Positions 46,391 to 58,971 of a DNA stretch of 64,000 nt are shown here, piece by piece. This DNA comes from Rodentibacter haemolyticus. Lineage in GTDB: Bacteria; Pseudomonadota; Gammaproteobacteria; Enterobacterales; Pasteurellaceae. A program made the translations under genes and the position numbers. The notes under the pieces are model-generated. The model did not search any database. It saw nothing but the letters and a program-made list of their open reading frames with translations, and had not been told where the DNA came from. Position 1 is the stretch's first letter. Each line of letters opens with the position of its first letter. The DNA lies in NCBI RefSeq assembly GCF_015356115.1, contig NZ_CP063056.1, positions 1 through 64,000 of the forward strand, read 5' to 3'.

Positions 46391-47227
46391 ATGAAAAAAA
46401 CATTAATTACCGGATTATTTTTCCTTGCAGGTTACGCACAAGCGCATGAGGTTTGGGTTTCCGCACCTCAGCATTTAAAGGCGGATTCAATCTTAAAAGC
46501 AGAACTGGCTTATGGCGACTATCCTTACATTGAAAAAATTCCTGAAGCGCGTTTATCTATTTTTGCGCCAATGGAAATCATCAATCAAGATGGCGAACAA
46601 CAACACCTTATTCAAAAAGGTGAGAATTATCAATATCAATCCGAGCAACCATTAAAATCGGGATCTTATTGGGTTACAGCAACCTACAAACCTACATTTT
46701 GGTCACAAAATGCTGAAGGTTGGCAAATGAAAAATATGCAAGATACGCCGAATGCGACTTATTGCGAAAAAACACAAATGTTCGGCAAAAGTTTGGTTAC
46801 CGTGGGAAAACAACCATTAAATGCAGAAATGGCGATGACACGCGTGGGGTTGCCGCTTGAAATCGTTCCTTTAAAAAATCCAAGTAAAATAAAATCGGGT
46901 GAAGCTTTCCCAGTTCAGATTTTCTATAATGATATGCCATTGGCCGGTGAAACCGTGATTGCCACGGCAGATACCGTAATCGTAAAAGATTTGGAAGCGG
47001 CTACAGGACATCGTGAACCACAAGGTTTTTCAGGAAAAACCGATAGTCAAGGGCGAGTGAACATTATTCCTTTAATTGACGGGATTTGGAAAATCAAAGT
47101 GATTCACAAAACCCCATTTGCGGATCAAACAGTTTGTCAACAATCGGCAAACTACTCGACCTTGATTCTTCCTGTTGGAAAAGGCTTGACAACACTTCCC
47201 CCAAAACCTGAGCATGATCATCACTAA
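46391..47227 (+). CDS. DUF4198-family periplasmic protein
   Basis: A 278-aa secreted protein with signal peptide [18 protein letters not shown]; the mature part starts with HEVWVSAP, so a histidine is at the new N-terminus, common in metal-binding DUF4198 proteins. The C-terminus ends in HDHH. DUF4198 members accompany nickel or cobalt uptake systems (NikK-like), but no transporter genes are next to it, so metal handling is inference. A conserved C-terminal beta domain with [24 protein letters not shown] is visible. AAAGGAC precedes the start. Confidence 0.78.
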   Translation: MKKTLITGLFFLAGYAQAHEVWVSAPQHLKADSILKAELAYGDYPYIEKIPEARLSIFAPMEIINQDGEQQHLIQKGENYQYQSEQPLKSGSYWVTATYKPTFWSQNAEGWQMKNMQDTPNATYCEKTQMFGKSLVTVGKQPLNAEMAMTRVGLPLEIVPLKNPSKIKSGEAFPVQIFYNDMPLAGETVIATADTVIVKDLEAATGHREPQGFSGKTDSQGRVNIIPLIDGIWKIKVIHKTPFADQTVCQQSANYSTLILPVGKGLTTLPPKPEHDHH

Positions 47228-47230
47228 AGC

Positions 47231-47260
47231 AAAAGTGCGGTTAATTTTAACCGCACTTTT
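47231..47260. terminator. Perfect uptake-signal pair terminator between DUF4198 gene and topA
   Basis: aaaagtgcggttaa and ttaaccgcactttt form a 14-bp perfect stem with a 2-nt loop, between two convergent genes. Confidence 0.8.
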
Positions 47261-47265
47261 ATCAC

Positions 47266-49872
47266 TTACTTCTTCCGTTCAACCCATTTACCATCAATAA
47301 AATCTACAATCCATTTGGTGGCTTTGCCGTTTTTTTCTGAGGTAACATATTGTTTCTTCTCTTTACGGCTGAAACGAATAATCGCCTCGTTACCTTCAGG
47401 ATCTTTTTGAGGTGCCTCGGCAAGATAAGCTAATTTTTCCGGTAAACGCTCATGATATAAGGCTAATTCAGCAACTTTTGCCGGTCGTGTTTCACGGGAT
47501 TTCGGAAAATTATGCGCAGACATAAACACCCCGCTTGCACCGTCACGTAGCACAAAATAGGCATCTGATTTTTCACATTTAAGTTCCGGAAAATGTACAG
47601 GTTCTTCTTTTGGCGGTGCGACCTCACCGTTTTTTAGAATTTTGCGGGTATTATCACAATTTGTACACCCCATATATTTACCAAAACGGCCTAATTTTAA
47701 GTGCATATCCGCACCACATTTGTCGCATTCTACAATCGGGCCGTCATAACCTTTAATTTTGAACGAACCTTCTTCAATGAGATAACCATCACAATTCGGA
47801 TTATTACCACAGATATGAATTTTACGATGTGCATCAATCATATAACTATCCATTGCCGTGCCACATTTCTCACAACGTTTACGTTCCATCAAAGCTTTAG
47901 TTTCGGAAGAATCATCCAATACATTCAGTAGTTCCGTTTCCGGAATTAAATTCATCGTGGTTTTACACCGTTCTTTAGGAGGTAATGCATAACCGGTACA
48001 ACCCAAAAATACGCCTGTACTTGCCGTACGGATCGCCATATTTCTGCCACAGGTCGGACACTTAATATCAGTTTCAACCAAACTATTCGGGCGCATTCCG
48101 CCTTCTAATTCATCTAATTCCGCCTTGGAAAGCTGGCTGGAGAAATCTTTAAAAAACTGATTTAACTCCGTTTTCCAATTCACGGAACCTGATGCGATCT
48201 TATCCAATGCATCTTCCATATTGGCGGTAAAATCATAACTCATCAGTTCACTGAAAGATTCACTTAAACGATCCGTCACAATCTCCCCCATTTTTTCTGC
48301 ATAAAAACGGCGGTTTTCTGTTCTCACATAGCCGCGTTCCTGAATTGTAGAAATAATGGTGGCGTAAGTGGAAGGACGACCAATCCCCCGTTTTTCCAAT
48401 TCTTTTACCAAAGCGGCTTCTGTAAAGCGAGCCGGTGGCTTGGTGAAATGTTGGCTTGGTTGCACTTCTTGTAAAGCAAGTTTTTCTGCAACCTTGACTA
48501 AAGGCAATTCTTGATCTTCCGGATTTTTGCCCATTTGCGGTAACACTTTTGTCCAACCGTCAAAGCGCAAAATTCTGCCTTTAGCTTTTAATGTGTAATC
48601 GCCTGCCGTTACACTAAGCGTACTGCTATCATATTGAGCCGGCGGCATTTGGCACGCCAAGAACTGACGCCAGATTAAATCGTAAAGGCGTACTGCATCT
48701 CTTTCCATTCCGCTTAAATGTTCCGGTAACATCTCAATATCGGAAGGACGAATTGCTTCGTGCGCTTCTTGCGCATTTTCTTTACTGGAATAAAAATTCG
48801 GTTTTTCCGGCAAATATGTCGCACCAAAATGGCTTTCAATGTAGCTACGCGCCATATTCAATGCGTCTTGACTTAAATTAGTCGAATCGGTACGCATATA
48901 AGTGATGTAACCGGCTTCGTACAAACGCTGTGCCAACGTCATCGTTTTCTTCACGCCAAAGCCCAAACGTGTACTGGCTGTTTGTTGAAGTGTTGATGTA
49001 ATAAACGGCGCACGTGGACGCGAGCTTGTCGGTTTAGTTTCTAAATTTGTGACAACGTAATCAGAAACATTGAGAAAATCGACCGCACTTTGGGTTTCTT
49101 CCTGATTTTTCGGAGCAAATTTTTTACCCTGGTAATCCGTTACTTCCAAACGAATGGCTTTTTTACCTTGAGTTTGCGTAACAACCGCGACTTCCCAAAA
49201 TTCTTCCGGTTGGAAAGCTTTAATCTCCCGTTCACGTTCTACCAATAATTTTACCGCAACAGATTGCACCCGACCGGCAGACAACCCACGCGCCACTTTT
49301 TTCCATAATAATGGTGAAACCATAAAACCCACAACACGATCAAGAAAACGGCGAGTTTGCTGCGCATTTACACGATCCATATTCAAATGTTCAGGTTTTT
49401 CAAAGGCTTGTTTAATCGCATTTTTAGTGATTTCATTAAACACCACTCGGCTAAAACGCCCATCATCGCCGCCAATCACTTCACGCAAATGCCAAGCGAT
49501 GGCTTCCCCTTCTCTATCCAAATCGGTTGCCAGATAAATATGATCCGCTTTTTTAGCAAGTGATTTCAATTCCGCCACCACTTTCTCTTTCCCCGGCAAA
49601 ATTTGATAATTCGCCTGCCAGTCGTGATAAGGATCAATCCCCATCCGTTTTACAAGTGCGTTACGTTCCTTCTCTACTTTGATTTTTGCTTTTTCTTCAG
49701 CACTTAATCCCTTGGTTGAAACAGGTTTGGCTTTTTCCCCCGAACCGGATCCGGCGGTCGGTAAATCACGGATATGCCCCACACTGGATTTCACCACGTA
49801 TTGGCTACCTAAATATTTATTGATTGTTTTCGCTTTCGCCGGCGACTCTACGATCACCAAAGATTTACTCAT
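47266..49872 (-). CDS. topA: DNA topoisomerase I
   Basis: An 868-aa type IA topoisomerase that relaxes negative supercoils. The N-terminal Toprim motif [17 protein letters not shown], the acidic [16 protein letters not shown] triad and the active tyrosine in [14 protein letters not shown] are present. Three C-terminal zinc fingers are seen: [18 protein letters not shown] and [21 protein letters not shown]. The frame is open to 49890, but the ATG at 49872 gives the standard [10 protein letters not shown]. It is divergent from a LysR gene. Confidence 0.97.
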   Translation of the reverse strand: MSKSLVIVESPAKAKTINKYLGSQYVVKSSVGHIRDLPTAGSGSGEKAKPVSTKGLSAEEKAKIKVEKERNALVKRMGIDPYHDWQANYQILPGKEKVVAELKSLAKKADHIYLATDLDREGEAIAWHLREVIGGDDGRFSRVVFNEITKNAIKQAFEKPEHLNMDRVNAQQTRRFLDRVVGFMVSPLLWKKVARGLSAGRVQSVAVKLLVEREREIKAFQPEEFWEVAVVTQTQGKKAIRLEVTDYQGKKFAPKNQEETQSAVDFLNVSDYVVTNLETKPTSSRPRAPFITSTLQQTASTRLGFGVKKTMTLAQRLYEAGYITYMRTDSTNLSQDALNMARSYIESHFGATYLPEKPNFYSSKENAQEAHEAIRPSDIEMLPEHLSGMERDAVRLYDLIWRQFLACQMPPAQYDSSTLSVTAGDYTLKAKGRILRFDGWTKVLPQMGKNPEDQELPLVKVAEKLALQEVQPSQHFTKPPARFTEAALVKELEKRGIGRPSTYATIISTIQERGYVRTENRRFYAEKMGEIVTDRLSESFSELMSYDFTANMEDALDKIASGSVNWKTELNQFFKDFSSQLSKAELDELEGGMRPNSLVETDIKCPTCGRNMAIRTASTGVFLGCTGYALPPKERCKTTMNLIPETELLNVLDDSSETKALMERKRCEKCGTAMDSYMIDAHRKIHICGNNPNCDGYLIEEGSFKIKGYDGPIVECDKCGADMHLKLGRFGKYMGCTNCDNTRKILKNGEVAPPKEEPVHFPELKCEKSDAYFVLRDGASGVFMSAHNFPKSRETRPAKVAELALYHERLPEKLAYLAEAPQKDPEGNEAIIRFSRKEKKQYVTSEKNGKATKWIVDFIDGKWVERKK

Positions 49873-49967
49873 TTGATTACCTAATCTCACTGGAATTTTG
49901 TAAAATTGGCGGTATAGTGCAAACTTACGCGGGCAAAATCAAGTCTTTTTTTGAAAAAGGAATATAA

Positions 49968-50861
49968 ATGGACAAACTCAACGCGATTTCAATTTTTTGT
50001 AAAGTCATCGAAACACAAAGTTTTACACAGGCGGCGGCACAACAAAATATCTCAGTTGCAATGGCGAGTAAATTAGTCTCTCAACTTGAAGAACATTTAA
50101 AAACCCGTCTTTTACAGCGTACGACACGCAAAATCGTACCGACAGATGCCGGAATGATGTATTACCAACATTGTCAAGGCATTCTGTTAGATTTAGAGGA
50201 AGCCGATGCCAGTATTAGCAATCTCACAACAAGTTTACAGGGAAATTTGTTGGTTTCCGTACCTCGTGATTTCGGCCTGCTTTTTATCGCGCCTAATCTC
50301 CCAATGTTTATCGCCGCCCATCCGAATTTACACATTGAAGTGGAATTTAATGATAAAAAAATCGATCTCGTTGCGGAAGGCTACGATCTTGCTTTGCGTA
50401 TCGGCTATATGCAAGACAGTTCTTTAGTTGCGCGTAAAATCAGCTCTACCACTGTTCATTTTGCTGCCTCGCCACGTTATTTAGAATTAAAAGGAACACC
50501 ACAAACGCCAAATGATTTAGAACATCACGAGGGGTTACTATATAAAAATACATTAAATCAAGTGAGCTGGCAGAGCACTCGAATAAATCAAGTACAACGT
50601 TTTAAAATCAAGTCGAAAACGGTGAGTAATAACGGCTTAGCTCTGTTGGAAATGGCAAAAGCCGGTTTGGGAATCGTTAATTTGCCAAGATTTATTTTGG
50701 ATGAGGCCTTCAAAAAAGGTGAATTAATTGAAATTTTACCGGAATACAAACAGCAGCTATTAGATATTCATATTGTCTATCCGAACAGACGTCATCTACC
50801 GGCTAAAGTGCGGGCGTTTATTGAATTTTTGGCAAGTTTAGGCTTGTGTTCCGAAATGTGA
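49968..50861 (+). CDS. LysR-family transcriptional regulator
   Basis: A 297-aa regulator with an N-terminal winged helix (MDKLNAISIFCKVIETQSFTQAAAQQNISVAMASKLVSQLE) and an effector-binding domain with GNLLVSVPRDFGLLFIAPNL and GYDLALRIGYMQDSSLVARKI. It belongs to the group with short N-termini close to AaeR/DsdC-like orphan regulators; the target is unknown. AAAAGGAA lies before the ATG. Divergent neighbour is topA, which is not an obvious target. Confidence 0.88.
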   Translation: MDKLNAISIFCKVIETQSFTQAAAQQNISVAMASKLVSQLEEHLKTRLLQRTTRKIVPTDAGMMYYQHCQGILLDLEEADASISNLTTSLQGNLLVSVPRDFGLLFIAPNLPMFIAAHPNLHIEVEFNDKKIDLVAEGYDLALRIGYMQDSSLVARKISSTTVHFAASPRYLELKGTPQTPNDLEHHEGLLYKNTLNQVSWQSTRINQVQRFKIKSKTVSNNGLALLEMAKAGLGIVNLPRFILDEAFKKGELIEILPEYKQQLLDIHIVYPNRRHLPAKVRAFIEFLASLGLCSEM

Positions 50862-51012
50862 TTGTATATTTTTCTAAAAAATTTCATTAAGTGCGGTCAT
50901 TTTTATTGTTTTTCAGAATGATGTCGCAGATGTACAAGGCGAAATAATATGAATTGCGGAATACCATCGTTGCTATCCAAAATCTACATCTCACTGATAT
51001 TAAAAAATTCAG

Positions 51013-51117
51013 TATTATGTAGCACTTGCACAAAACATTGTAAGGCGCGTTACGACTTCGCCTAACGCCCCCCCTACCCTAAGAAATCTCAGAGATAAAA
51101 TTCTCTTTGTGCAATAC
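51013..51117. repeat. MITE-like interspersed repeat, copy 5 (short form)
   Basis: The left end is TATTATGTAGCACTTGCACA, the core ggcgcgttacgacttcgcct and the tail ATAAAATTCTCTTTGTGCAA. It is about 105 bp, lacking part of the centre and the last terminal bases, and lies in the gap after the LysR gene. Confidence 0.7.
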
Positions 51118-51129
51118 CGAAAAAATGGC

Positions 51130-51633
51130 TTACACATCCATTAAAATCAAAATTGCCGCTTCTCCACCCCATTCTCTTGGTGCTTGATGCAATGCGCGTA
51201 CTTTGGGGTGTTGAACCAACCAACGGGGAATTTGTTTCTTTAAGGTGAAAGTGCCGTAACCTGTCATAATACCGGCACAATGCACGCACTCATCCTCACA
51301 AGCAAGCAGTAACGTGGCTAATTCCATTTTTGCTTGTTCACGGGTTAAACCGTGTAAATCTAAAAACAACTCAGGAGAAAAATCACCACGGCGTAATTGT
51401 TTGAGTAAATGGGAGTCTTCGCCTTCGCGGAGATATTTTACTACACCGTCGTTTTCATTTAATAAAGGCTCGTATTCATCAGAAAAATAAAATAACGTAT
51501 CTTCTTTCTCACGAATCTCACGTAAATGAGATTTTTTTTGACCGCACTTTTGACGAGGTGTAATAACGGTATCTTGCTTAATCGGTTTAATCTCTTTCGT
51601 TTCTGCACGAAACAACTCAAATTCTTCTTGCAT
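51130..51633 (-). CDS. smrB: Smr-domain endonuclease SmrB (ribosome rescue)
   Basis: A 167-aa protein with C-terminal Smr domain: LDLHGLTREQAKMELATLL and GIMTGYGTFTLKKQIPRWLVQHPKV. SmrB cleaves mRNA in front of collided ribosomes in E. coli. The classical motif GxGxG is GYGTF here. The start at 51633 (MQEEFELF) is chosen; a GTG at 51642 is possible. It is divergent from prmB, as in E. coli. Confidence 0.9.
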   Translation of the reverse strand: MQEEFELFRAETKEIKPIKQDTVITPRQKCGQKKSHLREIREKEDTLFYFSDEYEPLLNENDGVVKYLREGEDSHLLKQLRRGDFSPELFLDLHGLTREQAKMELATLLLACEDECVHCAGIMTGYGTFTLKKQIPRWLVQHPKVRALHQAPREWGGEAAILILMDV

Positions 51634-51726
51634 TTTTCTCACTCATTTCAAATTTTGCGTATCATATCATAGTTATGAATAACCTTATGTGGTATAACTA
51701 CGCAAATTTTTTTACAAGGGAATGTT

Positions 51727-52671
51727 ATGAAAACCACATATAACCAAGAATTGGTTGCAACGATTTTAAGCGATAATATCAGCAATGAACTGCAGACAAT
51801 CCAAGATTTCCTACGCTGGACATACAGTACATTCAATCGTTCTGATATTTACTATGGACAGGGGCATAACAACGCTTGGGAGGAAAGCCTCCAGCTTGTT
51901 TTAGCGGGATTACAGCTGCCTGTTGATTTACCGACCGAATTATTCCAAAGCCGTTTAACCGCATCAGAAAAAGAAAATCTCGTCCAATTGGTGCTATCCC
52001 GAATTGAACAACGGGTACCTGTGGCATATTTGACCAATAGCGCTTGGTTTTGTGGCCACGAATTTTATGTAGATGAACGAACGATTATTCCTCGCTCCCC
52101 CATCAGTGCATTAATTCAAAATCGTTTTGAGAATTTGATTGAGCAATCACCACGCAATATTCTTGATCTCTGCACCGGCAGTGGTTGTATTGCCGTTGCT
52201 TGTGCTTATGCCTTCCCGGAGGCTGAGATTGATGCTGTCGATTTATCTTTTGATGCCCTAAACGTTGCGGAAATAAATATTACACGCCATCAATTGGAAC
52301 ACCGGGTATTTCCAATTCAATCAAATTTATTTGAGAACATCCTCGGACAAAAATACGATCTTATCGTAACAAATCCGCCTTATGTGGACGAAGAAGATCT
52401 TGCCGATATGCCGGAAGAATTTCATTTTGAGCCGGAACTCGCTCTTGGTTCCGGTCATGATGGTTTAGACATTACCAAACAAATTTTGAAACAAGCACCG
52501 AATTATTTGACAGAAAACGGCGTGCTGGTTTGTGAGGTAGGCAACAGTATGGTCAGTTTGATCGAGCAATACCCCGATGTTCCCTTTAACTGGGTCGAAC
52601 TCAAAAACGGCGGCGTAGGCGTATTTGCCATCAACCGAAAAGATTTAGTGAAGTATCAGGGTTTATTTTAA
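51727..52671 (+). CDS. prmB: 50S ribosomal protein L3 glutamine methyltransferase
   Basis: A 314-aa SAM-dependent methyltransferase of the HemK group. Motif I is ILDLCTGSGCIAVACAYAFP and the catalytic NPPY is in LIVTNPPYVDEEDLADMP. PrmB modifies Gln150 of ribosomal protein L3. Length is that of E. coli PrmB (310), with the N-terminal helical domain (VATILSDNISNELQTIQDFLRW). CAAGGGAAT precedes the start. Confidence 0.95.
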   Translation: MKTTYNQELVATILSDNISNELQTIQDFLRWTYSTFNRSDIYYGQGHNNAWEESLQLVLAGLQLPVDLPTELFQSRLTASEKENLVQLVLSRIEQRVPVAYLTNSAWFCGHEFYVDERTIIPRSPISALIQNRFENLIEQSPRNILDLCTGSGCIAVACAYAFPEAEIDAVDLSFDALNVAEINITRHQLEHRVFPIQSNLFENILGQKYDLIVTNPPYVDEEDLADMPEEFHFEPELALGSGHDGLDITKQILKQAPNYLTENGVLVCEVGNSMVSLIEQYPDVPFNWVELKNGGVGVFAINRKDLVKYQGLF

Positions 52672-52718
52672 AGAAAAGCGCGGTCGAAATTCATCACAAA
52701 TTTTGACTGCACTTTACG

Positions 52719-54694
<1,976 letters not shown>

Positions 54695-54733
54695 ATTTTT
54701 CCTTTGTCGCTTTCACAAGCGTCTTTGTCCAAA

Positions 54734-55357
54734 TTAAATAAAAGGTTCAGTAGAGCCACTGCCTTCACGTAAAATAACCGGTGTATCTTCCGTTAAATCC
54801 ACCACTGTTGTCGGTTCTTGTCCCAAATATCCGCCATGAATAATCAATTCTACTTGACGTTCTAAACGATCTCGAATTTCTTCCGGATCGGATTGAGTAA
54901 TATATTCCTCACCCGGTAACATTAAGGAACAGGATAAAATAGGTTCGCCCAATGCTTTTAATAAATCTAAAGCAATTTGATTATCCGGCACCCGCAAACC
55001 GATGGTTTTACGCTTTGATGTCATCAAACGGCGAGGTAATTCTTTTGTTGCCGTCAGAATAAAAGTATAACGTCCCGGTGTGTTATTCTTAATTAGGCGA
55101 TAGGCAATATTACTCACCTTGGCATAATTTGAAAGCTCGGACAAATCACTACACACAAGTGTAAAATTATGCCCTTCCGGTAATTTACGAATGGCGACAA
55201 TACGATCCATCGCGTGTTTATCACCAAGCATACAGCCTAAGGCATAACCGGAATCTGTGGGATACACAATCACGCCGCCTTTACGCAAAATTTCTACGGT
55301 TTGCTTAATCAAGCGGGGCTGCGGATTTTCCGGGTGAATATAAAAAAACTGGCTCAT
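54734..55357 (-). CDS. yciO: YciO-family (Sua5/YrdC-like) protein
   Basis: A 207-aa YrdC-fold protein: FYIHPENPQPRLIKQTVEIL start, GGVIVYPTDSGYALGC active cleft, PGRYTFILTATKELPRR and KRKTIGLRVPDN. YrdC/Sua5 enzymes make threonylcarbamoyl-AMP for tRNA t6A; YciO is the paralogue with a low-activity or alternative role. It precedes rluB on the same strand, as in E. coli. Confidence 0.88.
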   Translation of the reverse strand: MSQFFYIHPENPQPRLIKQTVEILRKGGVIVYPTDSGYALGCMLGDKHAMDRIVAIRKLPEGHNFTLVCSDLSELSNYAKVSNIAYRLIKNNTPGRYTFILTATKELPRRLMTSKRKTIGLRVPDNQIALDLLKALGEPILSCSLMLPGEEYITQSDPEEIRDRLERQVELIIHGGYLGQEPTTVVDLTEDTPVILREGSGSTEPFI

Positions 55358-55429
55358 AATTTTTCCTTAACATATCGGCTTGGGATTATACATCTTTTAA
55401 CAAAACTCTATTAAAAAAATCTCATAAAA

Positions 55430-55480
55430 ATAACCGCACTTTGAAATGCCTAGTAATTACAATAAGCAAAGTGCGGTTAT
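55430..55480. terminator. Uptake-signal inverted pair after sucD
   Basis: ataaccgcactttg and caaagtgcggttat form a 14-bp perfect stem with a 23-nt loop, just beyond the sucD stop and upstream of yciO. Confidence 0.6.
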
Positions 55481-55495
55481 TTCTAACTAAGTTTT

Positions 55496-56365
55496 TTATT
55501 TTAATAAGTCACGCAATGCCGAGCCGATTTCAGCCAAACTACGAACAGTTTTCACTCCCGCCGTTTCAAGTGCTGTGATTTTATCATCGGCAGTGCCTTT
55601 TCCACCGCTGATAATAGCGCCGGCATGTCCCATACGCTTGCCTTTTGGCGCTGTAACGCCGGCAATATAAGCGACCATTGGTTTAGTAATATTGGCTTTA
55701 ATATAAGCCGCCGCTTCTTCTTCCGCTGAACCGCCGATTTCCCCGATCATCACAATCGCCTCGGTTTCCGGATCATCTTGGAAAAGTTTTAAAATATCAA
55801 TGAAACTTGAGCCGGGAATCGGATCGCCGCCAATACCCACACAAGTAGATTGTCCGAATCCTTCATCCGTGGTTTGTTTTACCGCTTCATAAGTCAGCGT
55901 GCCGGAACGGGAAACGATCCCAACTTTTCCTTTTTTATGAATATGTCCCGGCATAATACCGATTTTACATTCATCAGCCGTAATAATGCCCGGGCAATTA
56001 GGACCAATCATCACCACGCCGGTTTCATTCAATTTTTGTTTTACCGTAAGCATATCTAAGGTCGGAATACCTTCCGTGATACAAACAATAAGCTCAATAC
56101 CTGCATCAATGGCTTCTAAAATAGCATCCTTACAGAATGAGGCCGGTACATAAATCATAGTTGCCGTTGCACCTGTGGCTTCTACCGCATCACGCACAGT
56201 ATCGAATACCGGTAAACCCAAATGCGTGCTACCGCCTTTATTTGGTGATACGCCGCCGACTAACTTTGTGCCATAGGCAAGCGCCTGTTCGGAATGAAAT
56301 GTGCCTTGTGAGCCGGTAAAACCTTGGCAAATGACTTTGGTGTCTTTATTAATTAAGATAGACAT
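55496..56365 (-). CDS. sucD: Succinyl-CoA synthetase alpha subunit
   Basis: A 289-aa CoA-binding subunit. The Rossmann segment is [18 protein letters not shown], the active phosphohistidine is H247 in [17 protein letters not shown], and GPNCPGIIT is conserved. With SucC it makes succinate and ATP from succinyl-CoA. It starts 3 bases after sucC. Length equals E. coli SucD (289). Confidence 0.97.
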   Translation of the reverse strand: MSILINKDTKVICQGFTGSQGTFHSEQALAYGTKLVGGVSPNKGGSTHLGLPVFDTVRDAVEATGATATMIYVPASFCKDAILEAIDAGIELIVCITEGIPTLDMLTVKQKLNETGVVMIGPNCPGIITADECKIGIMPGHIHKKGKVGIVSRSGTLTYEAVKQTTDEGFGQSTCVGIGGDPIPGSSFIDILKLFQDDPETEAIVMIGEIGGSAEEEAAAYIKANITKPMVAYIAGVTAPKGKRMGHAGAIISGGKGTADDKITALETAGVKTVRSLAEIGSALRDLLK

Positions 56366-56368
56366 AAA

Positions 56369-57535
56369 TTACACTCCTTTTGCTGCGTTAACCACGGCTT
56401 GTGCGGCATCTTGCAAGCTCTTTGCCGCAATCAAATTCACACCGCTTTCCGATAAAATTTTTCTGCCTAATTCGGCATTTGTCCCTTCTAATCGCACAAC
56501 CACCGGCACGCTAACACCGACTTCCCGAACGGCGGCAATCACACCTTCTGCAATCAGATCACAGCGAACAATTCCACCAAAAATATTGACTAAAATCGCT
56601 TTCACCGCTTTGTCGGTAAGAATAATTTTGAACGCTTCGGTAACACGTTCTTTTGTCGCTCCACCGCCTACATCAAGAAAGTTTGCAGGACTACCGCCAT
56701 AAAGTTTTACGATATCCATCGTTCCCATCGCAAGCCCTGCACCGTTCACCATACAGCCGATATTCCCTTCCAATGCCACATAATTTAGCTGATATTTTTC
56801 CGCCTCCGCTTCACGTAAGTCGCTTTGTGTTAAGTCTCGGAAAGCAAGCAAGTCTTTGTGACGGAAAAGCGCGTTATCATCAATGGCAATTTTTGCATCT
56901 AAGCAAACTAAATTTCCCTCTTTGGTAATAATAAGCGGGTTTACCTCCAATAAGGAAAGATCTTTTTCTACAAATAATTTGGCCAGTTGTACAAAAATAT
57001 GGGCGAATTGTTTATTTTGTTCTCCGCTTAAACCTAATTTAAAAGCCAGCTCTCTGCCTTGATACGGCATACCGCCAAATAAGAGATCAATTTCAACTTT
57101 ATGAATTAAATGCGGCGTGTCGCGAGCAACATCTTCAATATTTACCCCGCCGGCTGAAGAGGCCATAAAAATAATTTTTTGCGAGGAACGATCAATCACT
57201 GCGCCAAGGTAAAGCTCTTTATCAATATTGCAGCTTTCTTCAACATAAATTTGATTGACGGGCTGACCTTGTTTATCCGTTTGAAACGTTACCAAGCGAT
57301 TACCTAACCATTGATTGGCAAAGGCACGTATTTCTTCTTCATTATGTACTAATTTCACGCCACCGGCTTTACCACGTCCCCCGGCATGCACTTGACATTT
57401 TGCTACCCAAGCACTGCCGTTAAGCTGAAAAAGTGCCATCGCGGACTCATCTGCCGATTGGCAGACAATCCCTTCACTTACCGGTAAGTTATATTCTTTG
57501 AATAATTGTTTTGCTTGATATTCATGTAAATTCAT
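56369..57535 (-). CDS. sucC: Succinyl-CoA synthetase beta subunit (ADP-forming)
   Basis: A 388-aa ATP-grasp subunit. [19 protein letters not shown] opens it, [18 protein letters not shown] carries the nucleotide site, and [18 protein letters not shown] and [15 protein letters not shown] contact the alpha subunit. Length equals E. coli SucC (388). It lies 100 bases after sucB and directly before sucD. Confidence 0.97.
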   Translation of the reverse strand: MNLHEYQAKQLFKEYNLPVSEGIVCQSADESAMALFQLNGSAWVAKCQVHAGGRGKAGGVKLVHNEEEIRAFANQWLGNRLVTFQTDKQGQPVNQIYVEESCNIDKELYLGAVIDRSSQKIIFMASSAGGVNIEDVARDTPHLIHKVEIDLLFGGMPYQGRELAFKLGLSGEQNKQFAHIFVQLAKLFVEKDLSLLEVNPLIITKEGNLVCLDAKIAIDDNALFRHKDLLAFRDLTQSDLREAEAEKYQLNYVALEGNIGCMVNGAGLAMGTMDIVKLYGGSPANFLDVGGGATKERVTEAFKIILTDKAVKAILVNIFGGIVRCDLIAEGVIAAVREVGVSVPVVVRLEGTNAELGRKILSESGVNLIAAKSLQDAAQAVVNAAKGV

Positions 57536-57635
57536 AGCTTCACCCTGTGTTTTTGCACAATTTAAGAAATACCGAACTTAACGTATCGTATTTCCTAGAA
57601 AACAAAATGCGATCAAAATTGACCGCACTTTTCCA

Positions 57636-58865
57636 CTAAATTTCCAATAATAATCTTGTCGGATCTTCTAATAATTCTTTGATCGCAACAAGGAAACCGA
57701 CTGACTCTCGACCGTCAATTAAACGGTGATCGTAGGATAAGGCTAAATACATCATCGGGCGAATAACGACTTCACCATTTAAGGCAATCGGGCGTTCTTT
57801 AATCGCGTGCATTCCAAGAATCGCACTTTGCGGCGGATTGATGATCGGTGTCGACATTAAAGAACCGAAAACACCGCCGTTAGTGATAGTGAAATTACCG
57901 CCGGTTAAATCTTCTACGGTTAATTTACCGTCACGGCCTTTTTCCGCCAAGGCTTTAATTTGCTTTTCAATTTCCGCCATACTGAGTTTGTCGCAGTTGC
58001 GTAATACCGGTGTTACCAAACCGCGTGGCGTAGAAACCGCGATACTGATATCGAAATAGTTGTGATAAACAATGTCGTCACCATCAATGGAAGCGTTCAC
58101 TTCAGGATAACGTTTTAGCGCCTCCACAACAGCTTTAATATAGAACGACATAAAACCTAAACGCACGCTATGCTGTTTTTCAAACTTCTCACCGTATTGT
58201 TTACGCAAGTTCATAATCGGTTGCATATCCACTTCATTGAAAGTGGTGAGCATTGCCGTGCTGTTTTTTGCTTCTAATAAACGTTCTGCGACACGCTTGC
58301 GTAAGCGGGTCATCGGCACACGTTTTTCAGTACGGGAACTATATGCCACGGTACTAATCGTATTTTGCTCGGTTGCGACTTCTTGTTTTGCCTTTTGGGC
58401 ATCACGTTTTGCAATTTCCCGTTCAATATCCTCACGGGTTAAACGACCACCAACACCGGAACCTTGAATTTGTGCCGCATCAAGCTCGTGTTCCGCCAAT
58501 AAACGGCGAATCGCAGGGCCTTGATCCATCGCATTGCTATTACTATTTTCGATAGCTGATTTTTGGCGATCCGCCGGTGTAGGTTCATTCGTTTCTTTCA
58601 CCGTTGCCGTACTCATATCACCGGCTTGAGCAGTAGAAAGTTTGCCAAGAATTTGTTTACTCACGACCGTTGCACCCTCGGCTTCTAAAATTTCTGCAAC
58701 GACACCGTCCGATTGTGCCGGAACTTCCAACACAACTTTATCCGTTTCGATTTCGACTAAAACTTCATCACGTTTTACTGCATCCCCTACTTTTTTATGC
58801 CATGTTGCAACCGTGGCATCTGCAACGGATTCCGGTAAATCGGGAACAAGAATTTCGATTGTCAT
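57636..58865 (-). CDS. sucB: Dihydrolipoyl succinyltransferase (E2 of 2-oxoglutarate dehydrogenase)
   Basis: A 409-aa E2 protein. It has one lipoyl domain (K43 in [13 protein letters not shown]), a linker, the peripheral subunit-binding domain ([32 protein letters not shown] region) and the catalytic domain ending with [15 protein letters not shown], containing the active histidine. It passes the succinyl group to CoA. It lies 106 bases after sucA; E3 (lpd) is not in the window. Confidence 0.97.
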   Translation of the reverse strand: MTIEILVPDLPESVADATVATWHKKVGDAVKRDEVLVEIETDKVVLEVPAQSDGVVAEILEAEGATVVSKQILGKLSTAQAGDMSTATVKETNEPTPADRQKSAIENSNSNAMDQGPAIRRLLAEHELDAAQIQGSGVGGRLTREDIEREIAKRDAQKAKQEVATEQNTISTVAYSSRTEKRVPMTRLRKRVAERLLEAKNSTAMLTTFNEVDMQPIMNLRKQYGEKFEKQHSVRLGFMSFYIKAVVEALKRYPEVNASIDGDDIVYHNYFDISIAVSTPRGLVTPVLRNCDKLSMAEIEKQIKALAEKGRDGKLTVEDLTGGNFTITNGGVFGSLMSTPIINPPQSAILGMHAIKERPIALNGEVVIRPMMYLALSYDHRLIDGRESVGFLVAIKELLEDPTRLLLEI

Positions 58866-58971
58866 ATTATTTTCCTTTTACTCTTTAAAGAAATTCATTT
58901 ATTTCAAACTCTTGACTTCTATGCTTACGGAGGAAATCAAGATTCAAAACACATTAGTTTTCGACCGCACT

